DNA of 49,373 bases from CAKSEI01 sp964403505 (GCA_964403505.1 CAYOFP010000016.1:1-49373); one strand, 5' to 3'; shown: positions 25,497-34,547, counted from the first letter of the stretch. Notes: a model not told the origin generated them from the letters alone. Numbers and translations: made by a program.

Positions 25497-26378
25497 TTAG
25501 TCCTTCATACCCGAGGATGCCATCGTCTCCATGATGTTACTCTGAGAAACGACGAACACCGCAATCGGCACGATCATCATAACGACCGAAGATGCCGCAG
25601 ATGCGCCAGCACGGACGATACCGCCCGAGAGGATCTGGCTGATTGCATAGCTGAAGGTCTTTAATTCTTCTGAATAAATATATATGGATGCACCCGTCTG
25701 CCACAGACCCTGGAACGAGTAAACGATCAGTGTCAGCCAGGCAGGCTTAACCATCGGCATCGCTATTTTAAGGAATGTATTCAGCTCGCTCGAGCCGTCG
25801 AGTCGTGCAGACTCAAGCACCGCATCGGATACCGAGCTTTCCATAAACTGCTTCATCAGATACAGGCCGAGGGTAGAGCCCCACGCCGGGATGATGATAG
25901 CAAAATATGTATCGATCCAATGCAGAGCGCTCATAATGATAAAGTTTGCGATCGCAGAAGCCTGCGCCGAGAACATGAGCGACATGACGATGAGCTGGAA
26001 CATCCATCCGCGTCCCGGGAACTTTATCTTCGAGAGCGAATAGGCTGCCATGGATGAAAGTATCAGGTTTCCGAATGTACCGAGTACCGAAATAAGAAGC
26101 GTATTAAAGAGGTATCTCGAAAAGGGAACCCACGATGTGTTCATCAGTCTGAAAAGGTCTGTGAAATTCTTGAACGTCGGGTTTACGACATAGAATCTCG
26201 GGGGGTAGTACCACAGCTCATCAAGAGGCTTGAGCGAGTTGAGCACTACGTAAAGCATGGGTAAGAACATGAACGCTCCCATAAACGTGAGCATTATTGC
26301 GATACCCGTATCGCCTCCGCGCGAACGGTTGAGGACGACGGCATGTTTTCTGGTTCTTAATTTTGCAACTTTTGCCAT
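25497..26378 (-). CDS. Carbohydrate ABC transporter permease (MalG-like), second permease of operon
   Basis: A permease of 293 residues with six membrane helices. The EAA loop is ESARLDGSSELNTFLKIAMP, and the N-terminal NSLKPLDELWYYPPRFYVVNPTFKNF block is typical of MalG-like carbohydrate permeases. It begins 10 bases after its MalF-like partner. A short basic N-terminal stretch (KLRTRKHAVVLNRSRGG) precedes the first helix. Confidence 0.92.
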   Translation of the reverse strand: MAKVAKLRTRKHAVVLNRSRGGDTGIAIMLTFMGAFMFLPMLYVVLNSLKPLDELWYYPPRFYVVNPTFKNFTDLFRLMNTSWVPFSRYLFNTLLISVLGTFGNLILSSMAAYSLSKIKFPGRGWMFQLIVMSLMFSAQASAIANFIIMSALHWIDTYFAIIIPAWGSTLGLYLMKQFMESSVSDAVLESARLDGSSELNTFLKIAMPMVKPAWLTLIVYSFQGLWQTGASIYIYSEELKTFSYAISQILSGGIVRAGASAASSVVMMIVPIAVFVVSQSNIMETMASSGMKD

Positions 26379-26388
26379 GTTATCCTCC

Positions 26389-27384
26389 TTACTGTCCGAG
26401 CTTACTTAAAAGCTTCTTAATTAGTATGTTAGAGCCGAAGGAGATAAGGAACAGAAGTACCGATATCGCCGCGGCATATCCGACCTCGAATCGTGCGCCG
26501 CCGTAGTCGCCGAGGTGGTGAGTTATCGTCCAGCAGCAGTAGTCGACCGACGGGTTGCCGGCGAGCGCGTCAACGACGCCGCCGAAGCCGAACGAACCGG
26601 TGATCGCAAGCACGGCACCGAACATGAGCTGAGGCTTCATGTACGGCAGAGTGATATAATAAAGCTCCTGCCAACGGTTTCTGACTCCGTCAACTGCGCC
26701 TGCCTCGTAAAGCGAACGGTCAACGATCTGAAGACCTGCGATAAAGGAAAGGAACGCAGTACCGAGCGACATCCACAGAGCAACTACGATACAGAGGGGC
26801 ATACAGTAGGTCGTATTTTTAAACCACTGTATCGGATCCTGAATGATATTGAGCTTCAAGAGCCAGCCGTTTACAAAGCCGTATGAGTCGCCCGAGAATA
26901 TATACGCCCATATTGTATATGCACTTCCTGCGATAGACGGAGCGTAGAAGATCAGGGTAACGGCAGCTCTTATCTTCGGCGAGAGCTCGTTGATAAACCA
27001 TGCGACAACGAAGGAAAGCAGATATGATATCGGACCTGTCGCCGCCGCGAAAATAAGTGTATTCTGAATCGCCGTGATAAAGAGGTCGTCGTCAAGGAAC
27101 AGTCTGATGTAATTGTCCATGAAGACGAAGTCAGGCCATTGCAGCATATTAAAGTTAGTAAAGCTGAGCGCTATGGAAACGATGACCGGAATGACAGTGA
27201 ACAGAATGAAGATGATCATAAAGGGAGCAAGCAGGGCGTATGCCGTATGATTGCGCTTTATTTCCTTCCAGGTCCACTGCAACTTTGTCATGTCCTTTCT
27301 GGACACCGGCTGCTTCGTTTCTTTTGGCTGTCTCGCTTTTACCTCGGCGGTCTCTTCCGCCATTATGGTAGCATCTTTTGCCAT
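26389..27384 (-). CDS. Sugar ABC transporter permease (MalF-like), first permease of operon
   Basis: A permease of 331 residues. The start ATG at 27384 has AAGGAG ten bases upstream; an upstream in-frame start would remove that site from the leader. A charged, Lys/Gln-rich N-terminal arm of ~45 residues precedes helix 1 (AYALLAPFMIIFILFTVIPV). The EAA loop is EAGAVDGVRNRWQELYYITLP. It follows the solute-binding protein gene by 75 bases. Confidence 0.92.
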   Translation of the reverse strand: MAKDATIMAEETAEVKARQPKETKQPVSRKDMTKLQWTWKEIKRNHTAYALLAPFMIIFILFTVIPVIVSIALSFTNFNMLQWPDFVFMDNYIRLFLDDDLFITAIQNTLIFAAATGPISYLLSFVVAWFINELSPKIRAAVTLIFYAPSIAGSAYTIWAYIFSGDSYGFVNGWLLKLNIIQDPIQWFKNTTYCMPLCIVVALWMSLGTAFLSFIAGLQIVDRSLYEAGAVDGVRNRWQELYYITLPYMKPQLMFGAVLAITGSFGFGGVVDALAGNPSVDYCCWTITHHLGDYGGARFEVGYAAAISVLLFLISFGSNILIKKLLSKLGQ

Positions 27385-27459
27385 TTTGAAAGTTCTCCTT
27401 ATTATTATATATTGCCGGGTCGCCGGTTTTTTCATCCGGCGCCCGGGCCGGTGTCTTTT

Positions 27460-30400
27460 TTATCTCTTCTCGCTCTCGGTGAACGTCGTTGAGTAGTCGA
27501 TCTCATATGCATCGAGATTGAATTCCTTACGTTTACGCGAAAGCTCTTTGTTGATATCCGTAATATAATCGAGCATTGACTCGATCGGATCTGCATAGTT
27601 GTTATAAACATTCATGAATGCGAAGTTTGTATAACGCTCTATGATATAGCTTCCCGGATAGCTGGGAACGCTCGAGAGGTGATTGAACTGCTCCATGATG
27701 TTCTTATATTCGGAAGTAGACCAAGGCAGCTCTGCAAGCGCCACGGCATTCGCCGTCTCGTACTTAGTGCCCGAGCCGAGCAGTGCCGCATACTCGTTTG
27801 CGTAGTTGGACTGATTCTCATGTCCGACATACCACTTCATGAATTCCCATGCGGAGTTCTGCTTTTCCTCGCTGCGGTTGCCCCTTGGCATTACGATCGC
27901 CGTAACCGTTGCGACCGCGTCGTTATTTATCTCGGTCGTGCCGTCCTCGTGTGTGATGACCGTACCGGGTACCGGTACGAATTCCCACATACCCTTGATT
28001 TCGGGGGCGAATACGTTCAGCTGAGTGTACTGTGCATACGATATGATACCGATAGGCATCTCACCCGTTCTAAAACGGTTGATGAAATCGTATGTCAGCG
28101 GCAGGCTGTACTGTGTAAAGAGGGAGCACATCTTGTCAAACGCAGACAGTGCGAGGTTGGAGTCAAGATTGATCCTTCGCCCGTTATCCGCATACAGACC
28201 GTCACGTGCAGGCGTTCCCTCAGGAAGCGACTGATACAAGAACATGTTCAGGTCGCTCGGGAATGCGACATCCATCTGGTTATTCTGGAGTATCGGTATC
28301 AATGCGTAAAAATCATCCCATGTTTTCGGAACGGAAAGACCCATGGACTGGAATATATCCGCACGGTAGAACATCATATTGAACGTCATCGTCATAGGGA
28401 GTCCGTAAACATGCTCGATGACCTGATCGTTGGTTATCGGACCGTCGGTCTCGGCATTGTATCCGTAAATTTCATCTGTATATAATGTAAGAGGAATTAC
28501 TGCGGCATCGGGGAATTCTTCCATTATTTCATCGAAGCCTTCCATTTCGTCAAGCGCAATGACCGCATCTCGTATCGCCCAGTTAATAACGTCCGCTCCG
28601 TCGAGGGCGACGTCAGGACCGACGCCCGCAAGGATCGAAGGCAGGATAGAACCTGCCGCAACGAGTTTCAGCGAGACATTAATGCCGTATTTATTCGTAA
28701 AGTTGTTATTGATCAGGTTTCTGATGATCTGCGCCTGGTCACGTCCGGACGACGTCCACGCAACGACCGCATGATCCTCGTCGATCTTCTCGGTCGCACC
28801 GAGCGTGTTATAGTCAGAGACAAAGGATATCGCAAACTGCGAGACCTCAAACCAAAGCGCCTGAAGTCCCGACGCCTCATCCTTCGGCAGATCCTTTTCC
28901 GTCGCATCGCTGCCGCTCACCGTGATAACGTCCAGCTCAAGCGGCTGGGTCATTGCGGTCTGGAGCCACGTACCGAGGGTACCGATATTGGTCTTGAGAC
29001 TGCCCATATTCTTTGCGACCTCGTCTTCCTTCGTGCCCATTTTTTCAAGGGTTCTCGCGACAGTCTGAAGGGTGGAAGCATTCGCACTCTTACCCGAGGA
29101 CTCTATCATGATGTCCGCTATCGCATTTATCTCAACAGACATATCGTAGAGACTGTCGATGGAAGCCGGTATCAGCTTATAGAAGTTATAGTCACGGTTG
29201 GCATCGGGCGATGCGCCGGTGATCATAAGGATGTCGATATATGCATCGCTTATCGTATTGATCGCGGCCTGCAGACGGTTTATAACGTCTGCCATGTTAC
29301 CGAACGAAGCCTCGAGCTCGATCACATTCTCGCCTTTTTCAAGGTAGAAGTAAAAGCCGTCTTCATACCGATCATCGCCGTTATTTAAATAGGTACTTTT
29401 CCAGGAATCGTTGTAATTGAACTGCAGGTATTTCGCCTCGTCAAACGGTATTTCTCCGTTGATACGGATCAGTCTCGATGAGAACATACCGTCGTTTACG
29501 TCCTGCTTGTAGCGAACGCCGATCTTGTAAAGGCCTGCCTCGGGTACGCTCACCGTCCAATTCGCCCACTGGCCGTTTCCTTCCCACTTCTCACCGCCGA
29601 CGGTGTTCAGAATGATCTTGGAAGCCGACTGCGGGCTCGTAAGCGGGCTGGTACGATCGTATATCGGATAGATGGACATTTCCGAGGTGTGCTGTGTCCG
29701 CTCTGCCTCAATAACGACGCTGTTCTCGCCGTCGTTTGACGATGCAATGACCTCGCCTTTTACATAATCGCTGTCTTTATATTGCTTGAGATATTCTTCA
29801 TATGTTATCGTAGGCTCATAGGGATAGATGGTTATGCTCTTAACCGCCATAGCCTCTCTCTGCGCCTCGAGCTGAATAATATGCTTTCCTGCAGTGAGAT
29901 AAAACTCAAAGGGATCGACATAGTATCCTGTCTCGTCACGGAACTCGGTCGTTCTCCAGATCGGTGTCTGCACCTTATCGGGTCTTATCTGGTTTCCGTT
30001 TATGTCCGCCTTATATCCGAGCGATCCGTCATCAAGCTCGACGAGTTTATCGCTCCATACCTTTGTAAAGGCTATGTATCGGGACTCATAGAACGGGATC
30101 TTTTCATCAATAAAGAGCGAACGCTCTACCGACGAAGACTTACCCTCGACAGGATAATACTCGATCTTTATGGCGTACATACCGTCATCGGGAATCTCAA
30201 CCTCCCAGCCGACTGCGCCCTCCTCGGGGCAGTACAGTCCCTTTTTACCGTCGTACTCCTCGACTCTCACTTCCGTTTCGCCATCGCCGATTTTAGCGGT
30301 GGTGTACTTCTCGGAATACTGAGTCGCATCGATTACGACCTCTTCTTTGCCGCGGGGTGTCTCGGTATATCTCGTCGAATATACAGAGTATCTGACCGCG

Positions 30401-30558
30401 GACAGCAGCTCGGCAAGTGACGAAATGGTCGAAACGGCAGTATTTGTTTCCTCGGCCTCTTCATCTGCCGCCGATACGGTAAATGTAAAGACTGAAACGA
30501 TCATCGCCGCTGCGAGTATCACTGCAAGAAGCTTTGCTGCATGCGAATGGTTCATCAT
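27460..30558 (-). CDS. Large solute-binding protein with two N-terminal carbohydrate-binding-like domains
   Basis: An exported protein of 1032 residues. The signal peptide (about 1-30) ends VSA-A and has no lipobox cysteine, so it is not a lipoprotein. Two beta-sandwich modules start with the VVIDATQYS (about 74) and VVIEAERTQ (about 281) pattern seen in CBM6/CBM35-like domains. A helical linker (about 430-590) leads to a family 1 extracellular solute-binding domain (about 600-980; GVGPDVALDGADVINWAIRD, YGLPMTMTFNMMFYRADIF, FRTGEMPIGIISYAQY, AWEFMKWYVG). It is the first gene of the operon and should deliver an oligosaccharide or glycan to the permeases. How it stays at the membrane is not clear. 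Confidence 0.88.
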   Translation of the reverse strand: MMNHSHAAKLLAVILAAAMIVSVFTFTVSAADEEAEETNTAVSTISSLAELLSAVRYSVYSTRYTETPRGKEEVVIDATQYSEKYTTAKIGDGETEVRVEEYDGKKGLYCPEEGAVGWEVEIPDDGMYAIKIEYYPVEGKSSSVERSLFIDEKIPFYESRYIAFTKVWSDKLVELDDGSLGYKADINGNQIRPDKVQTPIWRTTEFRDETGYYVDPFEFYLTAGKHIIQLEAQREAMAVKSITIYPYEPTITYEEYLKQYKDSDYVKGEVIASSNDGENSVVIEAERTQHTSEMSIYPIYDRTSPLTSPQSASKIILNTVGGEKWEGNGQWANWTVSVPEAGLYKIGVRYKQDVNDGMFSSRLIRINGEIPFDEAKYLQFNYNDSWKSTYLNNGDDRYEDGFYFYLEKGENVIELEASFGNMADVINRLQAAINTISDAYIDILMITGASPDANRDYNFYKLIPASIDSLYDMSVEINAIADIMIESSGKSANASTLQTVARTLEKMGTKEDEVAKNMGSLKTNIGTLGTWLQTAMTQPLELDVITVSGSDATEKDLPKDEASGLQALWFEVSQFAISFVSDYNTLGATEKIDEDHAVVAWTSSGRDQAQIIRNLINNNFTNKYGINVSLKLVAAGSILPSILAGVGPDVALDGADVINWAIRDAVIALDEMEGFDEIMEEFPDAAVIPLTLYTDEIYGYNAETDGPITNDQVIEHVYGLPMTMTFNMMFYRADIFQSMGLSVPKTWDDFYALIPILQNNQMDVAFPSDLNMFLYQSLPEGTPARDGLYADNGRRINLDSNLALSAFDKMCSLFTQYSLPLTYDFINRFRTGEMPIGIISYAQYTQLNVFAPEIKGMWEFVPVPGTVITHEDGTTEINNDAVATVTAIVMPRGNRSEEKQNSAWEFMKWYVGHENQSNYANEYAALLGSGTKYETANAVALAELPWSTSEYKNIMEQFNHLSSVPSYPGSYIIERYTNFAFMNVYNNYADPIESMLDYITDINKELSRKRKEFNLDAYEIDYSTTFTESEKR

Positions 30559-30638
30559 TCAATTCCTCCTACTGAAAGACTTTTTATATGGTATGTCACG
30601 GCTCGTTCGTAACGCTTTTTCCGAATAACGCACGAAAA

Positions 30639-30653
30639 AGACGCTGTGCGTCT
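30639..30653 (-). promoter_or_regulatory. Possible attenuator hairpin in the uptake operon leader
   Basis: On the minus strand AGACGC/GCGTCT with a three-base loop is followed by TTTTC and preceded by AAAAAAC, so it can form a short intrinsic terminator about 40 bases after the transcription start. It could reduce read-through into the operon; weak evidence. Confidence 0.35.
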
Positions 30654-30698
30654 GTTTTTTAACGACACCGTCTCACGTCACCATATTTACTTGTATAA

Positions 30699-30727
30699 AT
30701 ATTATCATATTAAGGCTTTTATGTCAA
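30699..30727 (-). promoter_or_regulatory. Promoter of the seven-gene uptake operon
   Basis: Minus strand TTGACA (30722-30727), 17 bases, TAATAT (30699-30704), with TG one base before the -10 (extended -10). Gaps between the operon's genes are 10-75 bases, so this is probably the only main promoter. Confidence 0.85.
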
Positions 30728-30836
30728 GAAAAAAATATTTCCTTTTCCGTTGCACAGCCTAACTTCGGCGGACTTTCAGGCAGGAAAAGAGGAGCCGAAA
30801 AAACAGGTTATTATATGCTGATTTGGCAATATCATC

Positions 30837-30899
30837 CACTAAAATTTGCGTTTTGCCCATATTTAGTGCCGAAACCGATTCAAAACACCCTATTTAGTG
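30837..30899. promoter_or_regulatory. Repeated ATTTAGTG motifs upstream of the uptake operon promoter
   Basis: ATTTAGTG occurs at 30861-30868 and 30892-30899, 31 bases apart (about three helical turns), and the reverse complement ATTTTAGTG reads at 30837-30845. They lie 110-200 bases upstream of the operon's promoter in an otherwise empty stretch. They could be regulator binding sites; no known consensus was recognised. The rest of 30740-31110 shows nothing else clear. Confidence 0.3.
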
Positions 30900-31113
30900 T
30901 CATGTTTTGTGCTTTTTTGACATAATCGTATCGTTCCATTTTTATCTAAATTAATTTTTATGCAATATTTTACCTGATTTCCCTTGTCATTTTGCACAAA
31001 TTCGGTCATAAAAAATTAACATCTGTACAAGTTGCACAAAAAATCGCATTTTTTGCCACTGTGCACCATTCGCGCCCTCTTTTGCCATGAAAATTAGGTG
31101 TATACTCATTCCT

Positions 31114-31490
31114 GCGCAAGACTCGTCTTGCGCCTAATCAAAGTTTTTATGTGGGGGCGCGGGGGAACTTATTTCAAAAATGTCCTCGACGCAACTCGAG
31201 CGAAAATAAATAAGGAAGAACCCCCGGCGAGGGTTCTCCCTCTTTTGCGCTACGCGCAAAATTCACCCACTCCTGCGCTTTTATAAGGCAAAGGAGTTTC
31301 GCCGTCTGCGGACGGCAACAAGGGCTCCTCGCCCTTGACCCGGTCGCTTTTTGAAAAAAGCGACGCAAAAACTTTTAAAACGTTACATCTCTGTCGCTAA
31401 TAACATCTCAGCGCAAGACAAGTCTTGCGCCTAACAGAAGTTTTTGAAAGGGGTGTGGGGGAAACTTTTTGACAAAAAGTTTCCCCCACA
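31114..31490. repeat. Composite intergenic repeat, copy 2 (D-A-C-D-A)
   Basis: Modules in order: palindrome D (31114-31133, GCGCAAGAC/GTCTTGCGC); a decayed hairpin A (about 31150-31190); unit C (about 31212-31400, with AGAACCC/GGGTTCT, TTTTGCGC/GCGCAAAA and a GCCGT/ACGGC hairpin); palindrome D again (31411-31430); hairpin A (31454-31490, a perfect 17-bp stem TGTGGGGGAAACTTTTT with a GAC loop). Unit B is missing here. C-D-A matches 17933-18207 along its length. The final hairpin lies eight bases from the metAA stop and can act as its terminator. Confidence 0.85.
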
Positions 31491-31497
31491 AAAACCC

Positions 31498-32415
31498 TCA
31501 TTTTATCGAATCAATATCGTACGGCGTGGTCTGGTATACGAAGTAGTTGAGCCAGTTTGAGTAGATCAGATTCGCACCCGAGCGCCATTTGCAGATCGGC
31601 GCTTTCGTGTCGTCGTCTCCCGGGAAGTAGTTTTTCGGGGGACGGATGGGAAGTCCTGCGTTTTTATCGCGCAGATACTCCTTTTGCAAGGTGTCGGGGT
31701 CGTACTCCGAGTGACCCGTGATGAAAAACTGCTTTCCGCCGGGCGTCGAAACCGCATAAACGCCTGCTTCATCGCTCGAAGCGAGTATTCTTAATCCCGG
31801 AACAGCCTCGATCGCACTGCGCTCGACCGTGGTATGGCGTGAGTGCGGCACCATGAATTCATCGTCAAAGCCACGGAACAGCATAGAGCCCTTATACTCG
31901 ACCTTATGGCTGAAAACGCCGAAGAGCTTGTGCCCGAGCGACACCTTCGGAATACCGTAATGGTAATAAAGCGCCGCCTGTGCTCCCCAGCAGATATGGA
32001 ACGTGCTGTGCACATGAGTCTTGCTCCACTCGAATACCTCGCACAACTCATCCCAATACTCGACCTCCTCGTAGGGCATCTGCTCGACGGGAGCTCCTGT
32101 TACGACCATCCCGTCAAATTTTCTGTCCTTTACCTCGTCAAATGTCTTGTAGAAAGCGAGCATATGCTCCTCGGGCGTGTTTTTCGGGATGTGGCTCTTC
32201 ATCATGAGCAGCTCAGTCTCCACCTGCAGAGGCGTATTGCCGAGCAGCCGCGCGAGCTGAGTCTCAGTGACGATCTTCGTCGGCATGAGATTTAATATCA
32301 GCAGTTTCAGCGGACGGATATCCTGCGTCATTGCCCGGGTCTCGTTGATTACAAATATATTTTCTTTTTCAAGGGTCGCCCCGGCGGGCAGACCGTTCGG
32401 TATCTTGATCGGCAT
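31498..32415 (-). CDS. metAA: Homoserine O-acetyltransferase, MetA family
   Basis: First committed step of methionine synthesis, acylating homoserine. It has 305 residues. The catalytic Cys lies in HICWGAQA (about 142), and His and Glu of the triad in ITGHSEYD (about 235-237). The motif GAPVEQMPYEEVEYW has Glu at the position where true succinyltransferases have Gly; this residue is known to favour acetyl-CoA in Bacillus MetA. The neighbour metY uses O-acetylhomoserine, which fits. The start ATG lies 15 bases after the metY stop, so the two are cotranscribed. Confidence 0.95.
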   Translation of the reverse strand: MPIKIPNGLPAGATLEKENIFVINETRAMTQDIRPLKLLILNLMPTKIVTETQLARLLGNTPLQVETELLMMKSHIPKNTPEEHMLAFYKTFDEVKDRKFDGMVVTGAPVEQMPYEEVEYWDELCEVFEWSKTHVHSTFHICWGAQAALYYHYGIPKVSLGHKLFGVFSHKVEYKGSMLFRGFDDEFMVPHSRHTTVERSAIEAVPGLRILASSDEAGVYAVSTPGGKQFFITGHSEYDPDTLQKEYLRDKNAGLPIRPPKNYFPGDDDTKAPICKWRSGANLIYSNWLNYFVYQTTPYDIDSIK

Positions 32416-32430
32416 AGTTTCTCCGCCCTC

Positions 32431-33705
32431 TTAAATATTGTCGAGCGCTTGCCTGATGTCGTCGATCAGATCCTGTGCGTCCTCGAGACCGCAGGAGAAC
32501 CGCACGAGATCGGGAGATACGCCCGCCGCCTCAAGCTCAGCGTCGTTCATCTGACGGTGGGTAGATGATGCAGGGTGCAGGCAGCAGGTGCGTGCATCGG
32601 CTACGTGGGTCTCTATTGCGGCTATTTTCAGATTCTTCATAAATTTTGATGCCGCTTCTCTTCCGCCCTTGACGCCGAAGGATACAACGCCGCAAGAGCC
32701 GTTCGGCAGGTATTTTTGAGCGAGGTCATAATACTTGTCGCCCGGGAGCATACAGCAGCTCACCCATGCGATACGCTCATCGCTCTTAAGATACTCTGCG
32801 ACGGCAAGGGCGTTTGCGCAGTGGCGCTGCATACGGACATGGAGCGACTCGAGGCCGAGGCCGAGCAGGTATGCGCTCTGGGGCGACTGCACCGAGCCGA
32901 AATCACGCATGAGCTGTACAGTCGCTTTTGTGATAAAAGCGCCGCCGAGGCCGAAACGCTCGGTATAGGTTACGCCGTGGTAACTGTCATCGGGCGTGCA
33001 GAGTCCCGGGAATCTGTCAGGATATTTTGTATAATCGAACTTACCCGAATCGACGATAGCGCCGCCGACCGCCGCACCGTGACCGTCCATATATTTTGTC
33101 GTAGAGTGGGTGACGATATCTGCGCCCCACTCAAAGGGACGGCAACCCACAGGCGTAGCAAAGGTATTATCGATGATCAGCGGACAGCCGTGGGCATGCG
33201 CCGCTTTTGCAAATTTCTCAATATCGAGCACGGTGAGCGCAGGATTTGCAATGGTCTCGCCGAAGACTGCCTTTGTATTCTCACGGAATGCGGCGTCAAG
33301 TTCCTCCTCCGTGCAGTCGGGAGAGACGAAAGTAAATTCGACTCCCATTTTTTTCATGGTCACGGCAAACAGATTGTATGTACCGCCGTAGATCGAGGAC
33401 GAGCACACGACGTGGTCGCCGCAGGTTGCGATATTGAATACGGCATAGAAGTTTGCCGCCTGACCGGAGGATGTAAGCATAGCGGCGCTTCCGCCCTCGA
33501 GCTCGCATATTTTCGCCGCCACGGTATCGCACGTGGGGTTTTGCAGACGGGAGTAGAAATATCCCGATGCCTCGAGGTCAAAAAGCTTTCCCATATCCTC
33601 GCTTGTCGCATATTTAAAAGTCGTTGACTGTATGATCGGAATTTGTCTCGGCTCTCCGTTGCCGGGGCGGTAGCCGCCCTGAACACATTTCGTTCCGTTT
33701 TTCAT
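32431..33705 (-). CDS. metY: O-acetylhomoserine sulfhydrylase
   Basis: PLP enzyme of the Cys/Met metabolism family that joins O-acetylhomoserine and sulfide to give homocysteine. It has 424 residues. The PLP lysine lies in DIVTHSTTKYMDGHGA, and the N-terminal TKCVQGGYRPGNGEPRQIPIIQSTTFKY (in parts) is typical of this subgroup rather than of cystathionine lyases. The ATG at 33705 is six bases after GAGGTG; a GTG three codons earlier overlaps that site and is unlikely. It works with metAA just downstream for direct sulfhydrylation. Confidence 0.94.
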   Translation of the reverse strand: MKNGTKCVQGGYRPGNGEPRQIPIIQSTTFKYATSEDMGKLFDLEASGYFYSRLQNPTCDTVAAKICELEGGSAAMLTSSGQAANFYAVFNIATCGDHVVCSSSIYGGTYNLFAVTMKKMGVEFTFVSPDCTEEELDAAFRENTKAVFGETIANPALTVLDIEKFAKAAHAHGCPLIIDNTFATPVGCRPFEWGADIVTHSTTKYMDGHGAAVGGAIVDSGKFDYTKYPDRFPGLCTPDDSYHGVTYTERFGLGGAFITKATVQLMRDFGSVQSPQSAYLLGLGLESLHVRMQRHCANALAVAEYLKSDERIAWVSCCMLPGDKYYDLAQKYLPNGSCGVVSFGVKGGREAASKFMKNLKIAAIETHVADARTCCLHPASSTHRQMNDAELEAAGVSPDLVRFSCGLEDAQDLIDDIRQALDNI

Positions 33706-33715
33706 GTTTATCACC

Positions 33716-34486
33716 TCAAAATCTTATTCGGCGAACACTTCTGCATTTGCCGCTTGTTTCATCTATATCAAATATTGCGCCCGTCGCATATACATCCCCC
33801 TCGGCGTAGTCAAAACGCTGGGGCAGGTGTGTGCGGAGCTTGGTTATTATGATATCGCTTTTCACGCCTAAGACGGAATCGTGCGGTCCCGTATAGCCGA
33901 TATCGGTAATGAATCCCGTACCGCCTACAAGGACCTGTTCATCCGCTGTCTGCACATGGGTATGCGTGCCGAACACGGCGGATATCCGCCCGTCGAAATA
34001 TCTGCCGAGCGCCATTTTCTCGCTCGTCGCCTCGGCGTGGATATCGAGCAGGGAGATATCGTACCGCCCCTCCTCCCGCACGAGGATGCGCTCTATGGTA
34101 TCAAAGGGACATGCAAGAGGCTCTAAATACACTACGCCCATCACATTTATGACCAACACCCGATAGCCGTTTGCATCGAGCAGAGTATATCCGCACCCGG
34201 GAGCTGCGGCAGGATAATTTGCCGGCCGTATCACCCTCTCTCCGTTTTCAAGCTCGGAATAGAGACTGTGCTTTCTGAATATATGATTTCCGCCTGTGAT
34301 GACGTCTGCTCCGGCTTCGAGGATGACGAGCGCACTCTCACGGTCGAGGCCGTTTCCCACGCTCGCATTCTCGCCGTTCACTACGGTAAAACCGATATTA
34401 TTTTCCCGGCGTATTCGCCAGAGATTGTCACTCAGGTGCTTTACCCCGAGCGGCGACACCACATCGCCGATTGTGAGAATATTCAT
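33716..34486 (-). CDS. YmdB-like metallophosphoesterase (TIGR00282 family)
   Basis: A di-metal phosphodiesterase of 256 residues; Bacillus YmdB hydrolyses 2',3'-cyclic nucleotides and affects biofilm and RNA turnover. Metal-binding motifs are present: IGDVV near the N-terminus, VNGENAS (about 38), GGNH (about 66), DIHAEATSEK (about 148) and FGTHTHVQTAD (about 173). The region VVSPLGVKHL differs from the usual VGSPGR, and the second His-containing motif reads GGNHIFRKH rather than GNHTWD. The ATG at 34486 follows GGAG by eight bases. It leads the metY-metAA genes, probably in one transcript. Confidence 0.9.
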   Translation of the reverse strand: MNILTIGDVVSPLGVKHLSDNLWRIRRENNIGFTVVNGENASVGNGLDRESALVILEAGADVITGGNHIFRKHSLYSELENGERVIRPANYPAAAPGCGYTLLDANGYRVLVINVMGVVYLEPLACPFDTIERILVREEGRYDISLLDIHAEATSEKMALGRYFDGRISAVFGTHTHVQTADEQVLVGGTGFITDIGYTGPHDSVLGVKSDIIITKLRTHLPQRFDYAEGDVYATGAIFDIDETSGKCRSVRRIRF

Positions 34487-34547
34487 ATCACGTGCTCCAA
34501 ACAAAAAATCAGGACTCTGATATTTTTACAAAGTTACCGTAAAATAA

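Noticed and set aside
27460..30558. Lipoprotein assignment for the large solute-binding protein.
   Set aside because: There is no cysteine in or right after the signal peptide.
31098..31368. Small open reading frames inside repeat copy 2.
   Set aside because: They are not kept in the matching part of copy 1 and have no ribosome binding sites; they come from the repeat sequence.
34487..34547. A possible SAM riboswitch or T-box before the metY-metAA genes.
   Set aside because: The leader is only about 60 bases and has no terminator/antiterminator pair or known motif.
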